Positions 28,452 to 35,497 of a stretch of DNA of 64,000 bases are shown one piece after another. Within the stretch, counting starts at the first letter, position 1, and each line of letters opens with the position of its first letter. Source of the stretch: Phenylobacterium conjunctum (lineage in GTDB: Bacteria; Pseudomonadota; Alphaproteobacteria; Caulobacterales; Caulobacteraceae); contig NZ_JBHTLQ010000011.1 in assembly GCF_042679085.1 (NCBI RefSeq), positions 1 to 64,000 on the forward strand, read 5' to 3'. The notes below the pieces were generated by a model. The model made no database searches. It had not been told where the DNA came from and worked only from the letters and a program-made list of their open reading frames with translations. The translations under genes and the position numbers were made by a program.

Positions 28452-29036
28452 ATGGGCTCCCGTTCGCCGACGCAGGATCCCGTGGCCGTCTCAAACCCTA
28501 CCGATCCGCTCGCCGAGCTCATGCCGCGCATCGCCGGCGGGGACCGCGGCGCCCTGCGACAATTATATGATGCGACGTCGTCGAAGCTTTTTGCCGTGTG
28601 CCTCCGTATCCTCTCCAACAGAGACGAGAGCGAAGACGTGCTGCAGGAGGTCTACATCACCATCTGGCGTCGGGCCGACCGCTTCGAGGCGAGCCGGGCC
28701 AGCGTCATGACCTGGATCTCCACCATCGCGCGGAACCGGGCCATCGACCGGCTGCGGGCCCGCGGACCCTTGGCCTATGCCGAGCCGGTGGAGGAACTGG
28801 AGATTTCAGACGGCTCGGTCGGCGCCGACGCCCTGATCGAGGCCGCCCAGTCGGGCGAGGCCCTGGGCAAGTGCCTGGGCGAGCTGGACAAGCGCACAGA
28901 GACGGTGATCCGCACCGCCTTCTTTGAGGGGGTCACCTATGAGGCCCTGGCCCAGCGGATGGGAACGCCGCTGGGGACCGTGAAGAGCTGGATCCGCCGC
29001 GGGATGCTGAAGCTTCGGGAGTGCCTGGAGCGATGA
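28452..29036 (+). CDS. ECF-type RNA polymerase sigma factor (SigK-like)
   Basis: A 194-residue sigma factor with region 2 (LYDATSSKLFAVCLRILSNRDESEDVLQEVYITIWRRADRF, ending in RNRAIDRLRA) and region 4 (LDKRTETVIRTAFFEGVTYEALAQRMGTPLGTVKSWIRRGMLKL). It has the form of the SigK/RskA group, supported by the downstream anti-sigma gene overlapping it by ATGA. Start is uncertain: ATG at 28452, or GTG at 28482 with AGGA before it. Directs core polymerase to stress or envelope genes; the target promoters are unknown. Confidence 0.9.
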   Translation: MGSRSPTQDPVAVSNPTDPLAELMPRIAGGDRGALRQLYDATSSKLFAVCLRILSNRDESEDVLQEVYITIWRRADRFEASRASVMTWISTIARNRAIDRLRARGPLAYAEPVEELEISDGSVGADALIEAAQSGEALGKCLGELDKRTETVIRTAFFEGVTYEALAQRMGTPLGTVKSWIRRGMLKLRECLER

Positions 29037-29734
29037 GCGAGCCGGTGGATCAACTGCCCGAGGACGAGGCCTTCGCGGCCGAGCATGCGCTGGGCGTGCT
29101 GAACGCCGCCGATCGGCGCGAGGCGGAGACCCGCATGGCCCGCGAGCCGGCCTTCGCCGCCATGGTGGAGGCCTGGACCGCGCAGCTCGCGCCCATGCTG
29201 GTCGCCATCACCCCCGTCGCCCCCTCCGCCGCCTTATGGCCGAGGATCGACCGGGCCCTGCCGGCCAACGACAACAGCGTGGTGTTCTGGCGCCGCTGGG
29301 CCATGGGCTCGACCGCCGCGGCGGTGGCCTGCGCCGTGGGCCTGGCGGTGTTCGCCAACCGTCCGCCCGTTGTGGTCCAGCCGCCGGAACCGGGCGCCCT
29401 GTTGAACGCGCGCCTGGACACCTCAGGCGGCCAGCACCTGTTCGTGGCGGCCTATGATCCCGTGCGCCAGGCTCTGGTGGTCACCTCCCTGGTGACGCCG
29501 GGGACCGATCCGGTGCACGTCCACGAGGTCTGGCTGATCCCGGCCGACGGCCAGCCGCACTCCCTGGGCCTGATCGCGCCGGGGACCTCCAAGGCCATGC
29601 CGATGCCCAAGGACCTCTCGACCCTCGCCCAGGAAGGCGCGTCCATCGCCGTGTCGGTGGAACAGCCGGGCGGCTCGAAGCAGGCGGGCCCGACCGGTCC
29701 GGTGGCCGCGGTGGGCAAGCTGGCGAAGATCTAG
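29033..29734 (+). CDS. RskA-like membrane anti-sigma factor
   Basis: A 233-residue protein: a cytoplasmic N-terminal region (about 1-85; DEAFAAEHALGVLNAADRREAE), one transmembrane helix (about 92-112, WAMGSTAAAVACAVGLAVFA) and a periplasmic RskA-type domain with VHVHEVWLIPADGQPHSLGLI. It would hold the upstream sigma factor inactive at the membrane until regulated proteolysis or redox change. No zinc-binding HxxxCxxC motif is present. Translationally coupled to the sigma gene (ATGA). Confidence 0.88.
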   Translation: MSEPVDQLPEDEAFAAEHALGVLNAADRREAETRMAREPAFAAMVEAWTAQLAPMLVAITPVAPSAALWPRIDRALPANDNSVVFWRRWAMGSTAAAVACAVGLAVFANRPPVVVQPPEPGALLNARLDTSGGQHLFVAAYDPVRQALVVTSLVTPGTDPVHVHEVWLIPADGQPHSLGLIAPGTSKAMPMPKDLSTLAQEGASIAVSVEQPGGSKQAGPTGPVAAVGKLAKI

Positions 29735-29753
29735 AGGATAGTCCTAAACCCTC

Positions 29754-29864
29754 GTCATCCTCCGGGCGCCCGTAGGGCGAGCCGGGTGACCCATGGGGCG
29801 GTTCCGGTTCCGACAATCAGGTTGGGTCCCCCGGATCGTCGCATTGCGACGACCGGAGGATGAC
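29754..29864. repeat. Dimeric palindromic repeat, family A (copy 1)
   Basis: About 111 bp: an outer GTCATCCTCCGG at the left mirrored by CCGGAGGATGAC at the right, each followed inward by a hairpin and a GGGTGACCC or TGGGTCCCC element. It lies between the convergent anti-sigma and carA genes. Related copies occur at 31883-31926 (single half) and 36370-36478, and a variant at 34367-34482. Confidence 0.8.
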
Positions 29865-29880
29865 GCGCGATGGCGCGGCT

Positions 29881-31050
29881 TCAGGCCTTCTTGGCGTCCA
29901 TCAGTTGGGCGAAGCGGTCGAAGAGGTAGAGGGAGTCCGTGGGGCCGGGGGAGGCTTCCGGGTGGTGCTGGACGCTGAACACCGGGCGGCCTTCGAGGGC
30001 GAGGCCGGCGTTGGTGCCGTCGAACAGGGAGACGTGGGTCTCCACCACGCCCTTGGGCAGGCTGTCGCGGTCGACGGTGAAGCCGTGGTTCATGGAGACG
30101 ATCTCCACCTTGCCGGTGGTCAGGTCCTTCACCGGGTGGTTCGCCCCGTGGTGGCCCTGTTCCATCTTGGCGGTCTTGGCCCCCAGGGCCAGGGCCATCA
30201 TCTGGTGGCCCAGGCAGATGCCGAACACCGGCGTGCCGCTGGCGACCAGCTTCTGGATCTCCGGGACGGCGTATTCGCCGGTGGCGGCCGGGTCGCCCGG
30301 GCCGTTGGACAGCATCACGCCGTCCGGCTTGCGGGCCAGGATGTCCTCGGCCGAGGTCTTGGCGGGCACGACGGTGACGCGGGCGCCGACCGAGGTGAGC
30401 GCCCGCAGGATGTTGCGCTTCACGCCGTAGTCGATGACCACCACGTCGTACTTGGGCTGGCCGGGCTTCGCATAGCCTTCCGGCCAGTCGTAGAGGCCTT
30501 CCTCATAGGTGAAGGGCTGCAGGCAGGTGGCGTCCTTGGCGAGGTCGAGGCCGACCAGGCCCGCCCAGGCCTTGGCCTTGGCGACCAGGGCGGGGATGTC
30601 GAACTTGCCTTCGGGATCGTGGGCGATGACGCCGTGCGGCATGCCGTTCTCGCGGATCGCGCGGGTCAGGGCGCGGGTGTCGACGCCGGCCAGGCCGACC
30701 ACGCCGCGGCGCTTCATCCAGGCGTCCAGGGTGTCGCTGGAGCGCCAGTTGGCCGGCGGGGTGGGGACGTCGCGGAAGATCGCGCCGCGGGCCGCCGTCT
30801 CGGCCGAGCCGGACATCTGCTCCAGGTCCTCGACGTTGACGCCCACATTGCCCACGTGGGGGAAGGTGAAGGCGACGATCTGGGCCATGTAGGAGGGGTC
30901 CGTCAGGATCTCCTGGTAGCCGGTCATGGCGGTGTTGAAGCAGACCTCGCCGATGGCGTCGCCGGTCGCGCCGACGCCCACGCCTTGCAGGACGGTCCCA
31001 TCGGCCAGGACCAGGACCCCGGTGACGCCAGGCAGGAGTTCGCTCGTCAT
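29881..31050 (-). CDS. carA: Carbamoyl-phosphate synthase small subunit
   Basis: Glutamine amidotransferase subunit supplying ammonia to CarB. The 389-residue product has the N-terminal CPSase small-chain domain (VLVLADGTVLQGVGVGATG; EVCFNTAMTGYQEILTDPSY) and a C-terminal class I GATase with nucleophile Cys in GICLGHQMMALALG and the HGANHPV and FSVQHHPEASPGP segments with catalytic His and Glu. ATG at 31050; codons upstream to 31122 are leader that contains an intrinsic terminator. Transcribed away from the DUF1330 gene. Confidence 0.97.
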   Translation of the reverse strand: MTSELLPGVTGVLVLADGTVLQGVGVGATGDAIGEVCFNTAMTGYQEILTDPSYMAQIVAFTFPHVGNVGVNVEDLEQMSGSAETAARGAIFRDVPTPPANWRSSDTLDAWMKRRGVVGLAGVDTRALTRAIRENGMPHGVIAHDPEGKFDIPALVAKAKAWAGLVGLDLAKDATCLQPFTYEEGLYDWPEGYAKPGQPKYDVVVIDYGVKRNILRALTSVGARVTVVPAKTSAEDILARKPDGVMLSNGPGDPAATGEYAVPEIQKLVASGTPVFGICLGHQMMALALGAKTAKMEQGHHGANHPVKDLTTGKVEIVSMNHGFTVDRDSLPKGVVETHVSLFDGTNAGLALEGRPVFSVQHHPEASPGPTDSLYLFDRFAQLMDAKKA

Positions 31051-31084
31051 GTCAGGGTCTCCGGGTTTCGAGGGTCTTCTTCGC

Positions 31085-31116
31085 AAAAAGGCGGGCCGAG
31101 GTGAACCCCGCCCGCC
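31085..31116 (-). terminator. Intrinsic terminator in the carA leader (candidate attenuator)
   Basis: On the minus strand GGCGGGC pairs with GCCCGCC (7 bp, with partial inner pairing) and is followed directly by five T residues. No minus-strand gene lies just upstream, and the predicted carA promoter at 31132-31160 sits immediately before it, so the hairpin would fall in the carA 5-prime leader and could control readthrough. Confidence 0.65.
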
Positions 31117-31131
31117 GCGCAAACGGCCGGG

Positions 31132-31160
31132 TACCTAGGGACTTTCGCCGGCTTGGTCAA
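31132..31160 (-). promoter_or_regulatory. Predicted carA promoter
   Basis: On the minus strand TTGACC and TAGGTA are separated by 17 bases, a good sigma-70 type promoter for this GC content. Predicted start near 31125, about 75 bases before the carA ATG and only about ten bases before the leader hairpin. Confidence 0.5.
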
Positions 31161-31221
31161 TGCGACGGCTGACCATCGGGTTGCGAGGGGCTAGCTTGGC
31201 CGAAACAGACGGAGCACGCCC

Positions 31222-31665
31222 ATGGCCGACCCCACCTATATCGATCCGGATCGCGAGGCCTGGGAGATCTTCAAGTCCCTGCCCAAGGGCGAGCGGATCC
31301 AGATGCTGAACCTGGTGAAACTGAAGCCTCTGGCCGAGTATCCGCAAGGCCATCCCGACCACGGCAGGGGCAAGACCGGCCTGGAGGCCTATCGCGCCTA
31401 TGGGCGGACAACGGCGCACATCTTCCAGCGCCTGGGCGGACGCCAGGTCTGGGCGGGCAAGCCGCAGGTGACGGTGACCGGGCCGCGCAGCGAGGATTGG
31501 GACCTGGCCTTCATCGCCGAGTATCCGAACGCCGAGGCCTTTATCGCGATGGTGCGGGACCCGGAGTACCGAGACCTGGTGGCGCACCGCACGGCCGGCA
31601 CCGCCGATTCGCGGCTGGTGCGCATGGAGCCCATCGACGAGCCGGGCGAGGGGTTCGGCGAATAG
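31222..31665 (+). CDS. DUF1330 domain protein
   Basis: A 147-residue protein whose region about 20-140 matches DUF1330, a small alpha/beta dimeric barrel of unknown biochemical function (IQMLNLVKLKPLAEYPQGHPDHGRGKTGLEAYRAYGR, then WDLAFIAEYPNAEAFIAMVRDPEYRDLVAHR). The ferredoxin-like barrel often binds small organic ligands. ATG at 31222, with the sequence GACGGAGCACGCCC before it as ribosome site. Divergent from carA. Confidence 0.82.
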   Translation: MADPTYIDPDREAWEIFKSLPKGERIQMLNLVKLKPLAEYPQGHPDHGRGKTGLEAYRAYGRTTAHIFQRLGGRQVWAGKPQVTVTGPRSEDWDLAFIAEYPNAEAFIAMVRDPEYRDLVAHRTAGTADSRLVRMEPIDEPGEGFGE

Positions 31666-31737
31666 GCGGGATTGGTGGGGGTTTTGGCCTCTTGCCTGTC
31701 GTCGGGATGGGGCAGAGTCGGCGAAGAAGATTGACCG

Positions 31738-31842
31738 CGAACCACACGAAAAACACGAACGGCGCCTGTGGGGCGGTGAGCCTCGCGCCATGACAAATGG
31801 GTACGAACGGTCTGCGCCCGTTCGTGTTTTTCGTGTGGTTCG
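31738..31842. repeat. 25-bp perfect inverted repeat (CGAACCACACGAA family)
   Basis: Arms 31738-31762 and 31818-31842 are perfect complements, starting CGAACCACACGAA, with a 55-base loop. A shorter tandem array of the same CGAACCACA unit is at 47826-47852. The region 31666-31944 otherwise holds only a family A half repeat (31883-31926). Confidence 0.75.
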
Positions 31843-31882
31843 TGGTTGAGGTTTAGCGGCTTCGCAGCGCTGCAGGGTCGGC

Positions 31883-31926
31883 TTGGGTCCCCCGGATCCT
31901 CGCCTTCGCGAGGCCCGGAGGATGAC
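31883..31926. repeat. Palindromic repeat, family A (single half)
   Basis: Right-hand half of the family A element: TTGGGTCCCCCGGATC, a short hairpin with a CTTCG-type loop, then CCCGGAGGATGAC. It lies just ahead of the DUF1272 ribosome site. Confidence 0.7.
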
Positions 31927-31944
31927 GCGAAGGGGAGTGGGGTG

Positions 31945-32187
31945 ATGCTGGCGCTTCGGCCGAATTGCGAATGCTGTGACCGGGACCTGCCGCCCGAGAG
32001 CGGCGAGGCGCGGATCTGCACCTTTGAATGCACCTTCTGCGCGGACTGCGCCGAGGGGCGGCTGGGCGGGGCTTGCCCGAACTGCGGCGGTAACCTGGTG
32101 GCGCGGCCGATCCGGCCAGCGGCGTTATTGGCCAAGTATCCAGCCTCGACGGAGCGGGTGGTGAAGGCTCACGCGGCCTGCGGCTGA
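31945..32187 (+). CDS. DUF1272 zinc-ribbon-like protein
   Basis: An 80-residue protein of the DUF1272 family, rich in cysteines arranged for metal binding: CECCDRDLPPES, CTFECTFCADCAEG, and CPNCGG. Two or more zinc sites are likely. The C-terminal part is RPIRPAALLAKYPASTERV, also typical of the family. Function unknown; a nucleic-acid or protein-binding adaptor is possible. ATG at 31945 follows GGGGAGTGGGG; upstream frame belongs to the repeat. Confidence 0.88.
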   Translation: MLALRPNCECCDRDLPPESGEARICTFECTFCADCAEGRLGGACPNCGGNLVARPIRPAALLAKYPASTERVVKAHAACG

Positions 32188-32193
32188 GTTCTA

Positions 32194-32319
32194 CCGCTCG
32201 TCGCGGCGAATGCCGGGATCCAGGTGAAGCGCGCAAGCGGCTCAGCAGAAGACTCGCGCGACCGACTGGCAGCTTCGCCGCTCTATGATCTGGTTCCCGG
32301 CATTCGCCGGGATGAGCGG
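32194..32319. repeat. Inverted palindromic repeat, GAATGCCGGGAT family
   Basis: Left arm 32194-32222 and right arm 32292-32319 match as inverted repeats with about four mismatches, each centred on GGCGAATGCCGGGA. The element occupies almost the whole interval between the DUF1272 stop and the convergent receiver-protein stop and may terminate both. Confidence 0.7.
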
Positions 32320-32327
32320 TTCTGGTG

Positions 32328-33470
32328 TCAGGCCGCCTCGATCACGCCGGTGATGGCGTCGAAGAGTTCGTCGGCGCGGATGGGCTTGCCGATGTGGCGA
32401 TCGGCGCCGGCGGTGGCGGAGGCGGCCAGGTCATCGGGGGAGGTGTTGGCGCTGACCACGATGATCGGGGCGCGCGGGAGGCCGGAGGTCTCTGAGCGGC
32501 GGATGGCGCGGATGGCGTCCAGGCCGTCCATCACCGGCATGCGCAGGTCCATGAGCACCACATCGAAGGCGCCATCCTGCCAGGCGGCCACAGCTTCCTG
32601 CCCGTTCTCGACGCTGACCACCTCGGCGCCGGCCGCGCCCAGCATCAGCTCGACCACCTTGCGGTTGGTGGGATTGTCGTCGGCGGCCAGGACCCGCAGG
32701 GTCGGGGCCTCGGCCCCCACATGATGCGAGGGGGCGGGCGGGTGTTCGTCGGCCACACGGGCGGCGTCGCCATAGTCGAGCAGGCCGCCGACCAGATCGT
32801 CGAGGGCGCCTGCGGAGCGCAGGATGTCCTCCACCAGGCCCCGCTGGACCTCTGACAGATCGGTGGCCGCCAAGGCCTGGGTGAGGCCCATGACGCCGTT
32901 GAGCGGCGTGCGCAGGCCGTGGCTCATATCGGCCAGGAATTCGGTCTTGGCGCGACTGGCGGCCTCGACCCGGTGCAGGGCGTCCTCCAGGGCTTCGGCC
33001 TGGCGCTTCATCTGGGTGATGTCGACCCGCAGGCCGATGACGCCGCCGTCGGAGGTGCGCTTCTCCTCGATCATCAGCCAGTGGCCGTCGGAGATCTGCT
33101 GTTCGTGCCGCTCTCCGGTGGGGTTCATCAGCTTGTGCAGGCGCTCGGCGATCCAGGCCTCTTCGCGGCCGGCGGCCTCAGGATAGTCGCCGCGGGCCAC
33201 GCCGGCCCGCAGGGTGTCGGCGAAGCTGGCGCCTTGGGCGAACAGGTCGGCGGAGCGGTGGTAGATCTCGGCGTAGCGGCGGTTCCAGAGGATGTAGCGG
33301 CCCTGGGCGTCCAGCAGGACGACGCCTTCCGGCAGCAGGTCCATGGCTTCCTGCAGAAGGTCGCGGGCGGCGCGGCGATCCGCCTCGGCCTCAGCCAGGA
33401 TCTGACCGGCGAGCCTGCGCCGCAGGTCGGCCTTCAGGCCCCCCAGCCAGCTAAAAACCCCACGCCACAT
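32328..33470 (-). CDS. PAS-DHp-receiver protein lacking the kinase ATPase domain
   Basis: A 380-residue soluble protein: helix (1-40), PAS (about 42-152, LPEGVVLLDAQGRYILWN to VDITQMKRQ), a HisKA-type dimerisation helix pair with His184 in DMSHGLRTPL, then a short linker (233-256) and a complete receiver domain (DD 264-265, phospho-acceptor Asp308 in VVLMDLRMPVMDG, Lys362). No N, G1, F or G2 boxes exist, so the catalytic domain is absent, and the glutamate after the H-box His is Gly185. It cannot autophosphorylate in the usual way; it may act as phosphotransfer or phosphatase protein. Confidence 0.85.
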   Translation of the reverse strand: MWRGVFSWLGGLKADLRRRLAGQILAEAEADRRAARDLLQEAMDLLPEGVVLLDAQGRYILWNRRYAEIYHRSADLFAQGASFADTLRAGVARGDYPEAAGREEAWIAERLHKLMNPTGERHEQQISDGHWLMIEEKRTSDGGVIGLRVDITQMKRQAEALEDALHRVEAASRAKTEFLADMSHGLRTPLNGVMGLTQALAATDLSEVQRGLVEDILRSAGALDDLVGGLLDYGDAARVADEHPPAPSHHVGAEAPTLRVLAADDNPTNRKVVELMLGAAGAEVVSVENGQEAVAAWQDGAFDVVLMDLRMPVMDGLDAIRAIRRSETSGLPRAPIIVVSANTSPDDLAASATAGADRHIGKPIRADELFDAITGVIEAA

Positions 33471-33661
33471 GTAACGCCCCGAGAGGAAATTCCCCGATAT
33501 GGGGACACCCTCGCGGGCAAATGGTTGCGATCCTGTCTACGGCGCCACGCAGAGGTGCGGGGGGCTAAGGGGCGCCGCAAGGGCAGGCGTTTGCGGTACA
33601 GGGCGCCTGTAAATGTGGCGGGGCGGTTCAATCCGGCGGCGGTCGGGTCTATGAGCAGGCC

Positions 33662-34357
33662 ATGAGCATCACCACGGTCGGCCTCGATGCCGATGACACC
33701 CTCTGGCACAATGAAACCCTGTTCCGGCTGACCCATGACCGGTTCTGCGACCTCTTGGCCGACGTGGCCGAGCGCGCGGTGCTGGAGGCGCGGCTGGCTG
33801 AGGTCGAGCGGCGCAATCTGCGGCTCTACGGCTATGGGGTGAAGGGCTTCACCCTGTCGATGATCGAGACCGCCATGGAGCTGACCGGCGGCGAGGCGCC
33901 GCCGAGGGTGGTGCGGGAGATCCTGGCCGCCGGGCGCGAGATGCTGAACGAGCCGGTGGAGCCCTTGCCGGGCGTTGACCAGGCCCTGGCGGAGCTGTCC
34001 GAACGCTACCGCCTGGTGCTGATCACCAAGGGCGACCTGTTGCACCAGGAACAGAAGCTGGCGGCGTCCGGCCTGGGCGACCTGTTCGCGGCGGTGGAGA
34101 TCGTCTCGGAGAAGGATGCTTCCACCTATGAGCGGGTGTTCGCCCGCCACGGCACCGGCGCGGGCCAGGCGGCCATGTGCGGCAACTCCATGAAGTCCGA
34201 CATCCTGCCGGCCCTGGAGGCGGGCGCCTGGGCCGCCCACGTCCCCTATCCCCTGACCTGGGCCCACGAGATGGCTGACGCACCGGTGGGGCATGCGCGG
34301 TTCGTGGAGCTGGAGAGCATCCGCGCGTTTCCCGGGTGGTTGGCGAGCATCGCCTGA
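33662..34357 (+). CDS. HAD-superfamily hydrolase
   Basis: A 231-residue HAD phosphatase: motif I LDADDTLWHN (nucleophile Asp9), motif II VLITKGD, a Lys in EIVSEKD as motif III, and a CGNSMKSDILPA motif IV. The cap is helical (C1 type, about 17-90). Likely dephosphorylates a small metabolite. It stands between the receiver-protein gene (divergent, 191-base gap) and a palindromic repeat followed by the ECF41 operon. Confidence 0.88.
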   Translation: MSITTVGLDADDTLWHNETLFRLTHDRFCDLLADVAERAVLEARLAEVERRNLRLYGYGVKGFTLSMIETAMELTGGEAPPRVVREILAAGREMLNEPVEPLPGVDQALAELSERYRLVLITKGDLLHQEQKLAASGLGDLFAAVEIVSEKDASTYERVFARHGTGAGQAAMCGNSMKSDILPALEAGAWAAHVPYPLTWAHEMADAPVGHARFVELESIRAFPGWLASIA

Positions 34358-34366
34358 CGCTCGGGT

Positions 34367-34482
34367 GTCATCCCGCATGGAGCGGCGTAGCCGCGGAAGT
34401 GCGGGACCCATAGACACCGATTTATCCGCAGGTCCCCGCGCGTCTGGGTCCCGGACAAGCGCTGCGCGCTTTCCGGGATGAC
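34367..34482. repeat. Dimeric palindromic repeat, GTCATCCCGC variant
   Basis: About 116 bp with outer GTCATCCCG and CGGGATGAC and inner CGGGACCCA and TGGGTCCCG, thus two facing hairpin halves like family A but with different stems. It ends 12 bases before the ECF41-type promoter. Confidence 0.75.
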
Positions 34483-34494
34483 AGCTGAGGGCCG

Positions 34495-34521
34495 TGTCAC
34501 ACTCCAAGTCTCCGCCTCGTC
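34495..34521 (+). promoter_or_regulatory. ECF41-type promoter of the operon at 34549
   Basis: TGTCACA, 16 bases, CGTC. This is the target promoter form reported for ECF41 sigma factors, and the ECF41 gene lies at the end of the operon it precedes. Predicted start near 34528, giving a leader of about 20 bases with GAGGACGAGGAC before the ATG at 34549. Confidence 0.75.
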
Positions 34522-34548
34522 CTTGTCTCGAAACGAGAGGACGAGGAC

Positions 34549-34941
34549 ATGGAGCGGACGTCGCGGATCGTCTGTGCGGGGCTGGCGCTGATCCTGGGGA
34601 TCAACGCTGTCGTGCAGATGGCGCAGCCCTTCTGGTGGTACAACGCCGTACCCGGCGTGCCGGCGACCGGGCCCTATAATCCGCACTTTGTGAAGGACAT
34701 CGGCGCGGCCTACCTGGCCGCCGTGCTGGGCCTGGCCTGGTTCGCCGCGCGGCCCCGGCAGGGCTGGCCGGCCCTGGTGGCGGGCGGCCTGTTCCTGGGG
34801 CTGCACGCCGGCGTGCACGTCTTTGACGCCAGCTGTTCGGCCGATCCGGTCCGCGACCTCGTGAGGGACTTTCCGGGCGTCTTCCTGCCCGCCATCGCCG
34901 CGATCCTGGTCGCGGTGGTTTTCCGCCCGAAGGAGGCCTGA
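34549..34941 (+). CDS. Small four-helix membrane protein of the ECF41 operon
   Basis: A 130-residue protein with four probable membrane helices (about 6-24, 50-66, 74-92, 108-126) and a conserved-looking NPHFVKDIGAAYL segment between the first and second. I cannot name its family with confidence. First gene behind the ECF41-type promoter; the next gene begins one base after its stop. Context suggests a membrane partner in a redox or stress response. Confidence 0.7.
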   Translation: MERTSRIVCAGLALILGINAVVQMAQPFWWYNAVPGVPATGPYNPHFVKDIGAAYLAAVLGLAWFAARPRQGWPALVAGGLFLGLHAGVHVFDASCSADPVRDLVRDFPGVFLPAIAAILVAVVFRPKEA

Positions 34942-34942
34942 C

Positions 34943-35488
34943 ATGCTGAGATCCATCCTGAAGCGCCAGATCGACGGGTTCGAGCGCGCCTGGAGCTATG
35001 ACGCCAGCTATATGCGCGACCTGTTGGCGGCGTCGGTCCCGAGCTTCCTGCGGTTCAGCCTGGTCACCGGCCTGCCGGACCGCAGGGCGGCGCCGCCGGC
35101 GGCCCTGGCGGCGGCCGGGATTGTCGGGACCCTGGCCGAGGACTGCGGACCCTGCACCCAGATCTCCACCGACATGGCGCGGGCGAGCGGCGTGTCGGGG
35201 CAGGTGCTGCGGGCGATCCTGGCCGGAGACCTGGCCGCTATGGGGCCGGAGGCGGCGCTCGCCCACCAGTTCGCCCGGGCGAGCCTGGCCCGCGACATGG
35301 AGGCGGCCGATCCCCTGCGGGACGAAATCGTCCGCCGCTGGGGGCAAAAGGGCCTGGTGGCCATCGCCCTGTCGCTGACGACGGCGCGGATGTACCCGAC
35401 GCTGAAATACGCCCTGGGCCACGGCAAGACCTGTTCGAGGGTGGTTGTCGACGGGACGGCGGTGGCTCCGCCCCGGCTGGCGGCCTAG
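34943..35488 (+). CDS. AhpD/carboxymuconolactone-decarboxylase-like protein
   Basis: A 181-residue all-helical protein with the CMD/AhpD-type active motif EDCGPCTQISTDMA (CxxC near residues 69-72). In AhpD the two cysteines give peroxidase-linked disulfide reductase activity. It sits directly upstream of the ECF41 sigma gene (9-base gap). Carboxymuconolactone decarboxylases, oxidoreductases or epimerases (COE) are the known conserved neighbours and targets of ECF41, which agrees with this identification. Substrate unknown. Confidence 0.78.
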   Translation: MLRSILKRQIDGFERAWSYDASYMRDLLAASVPSFLRFSLVTGLPDRRAAPPAALAAAGIVGTLAEDCGPCTQISTDMARASGVSGQVLRAILAGDLAAMGPEAALAHQFARASLARDMEAADPLRDEIVRRWGQKGLVAIALSLTTARMYPTLKYALGHGKTCSRVVVDGTAVAPPRLAA

Positions 35489-35497
35489 GGTCGCGCC

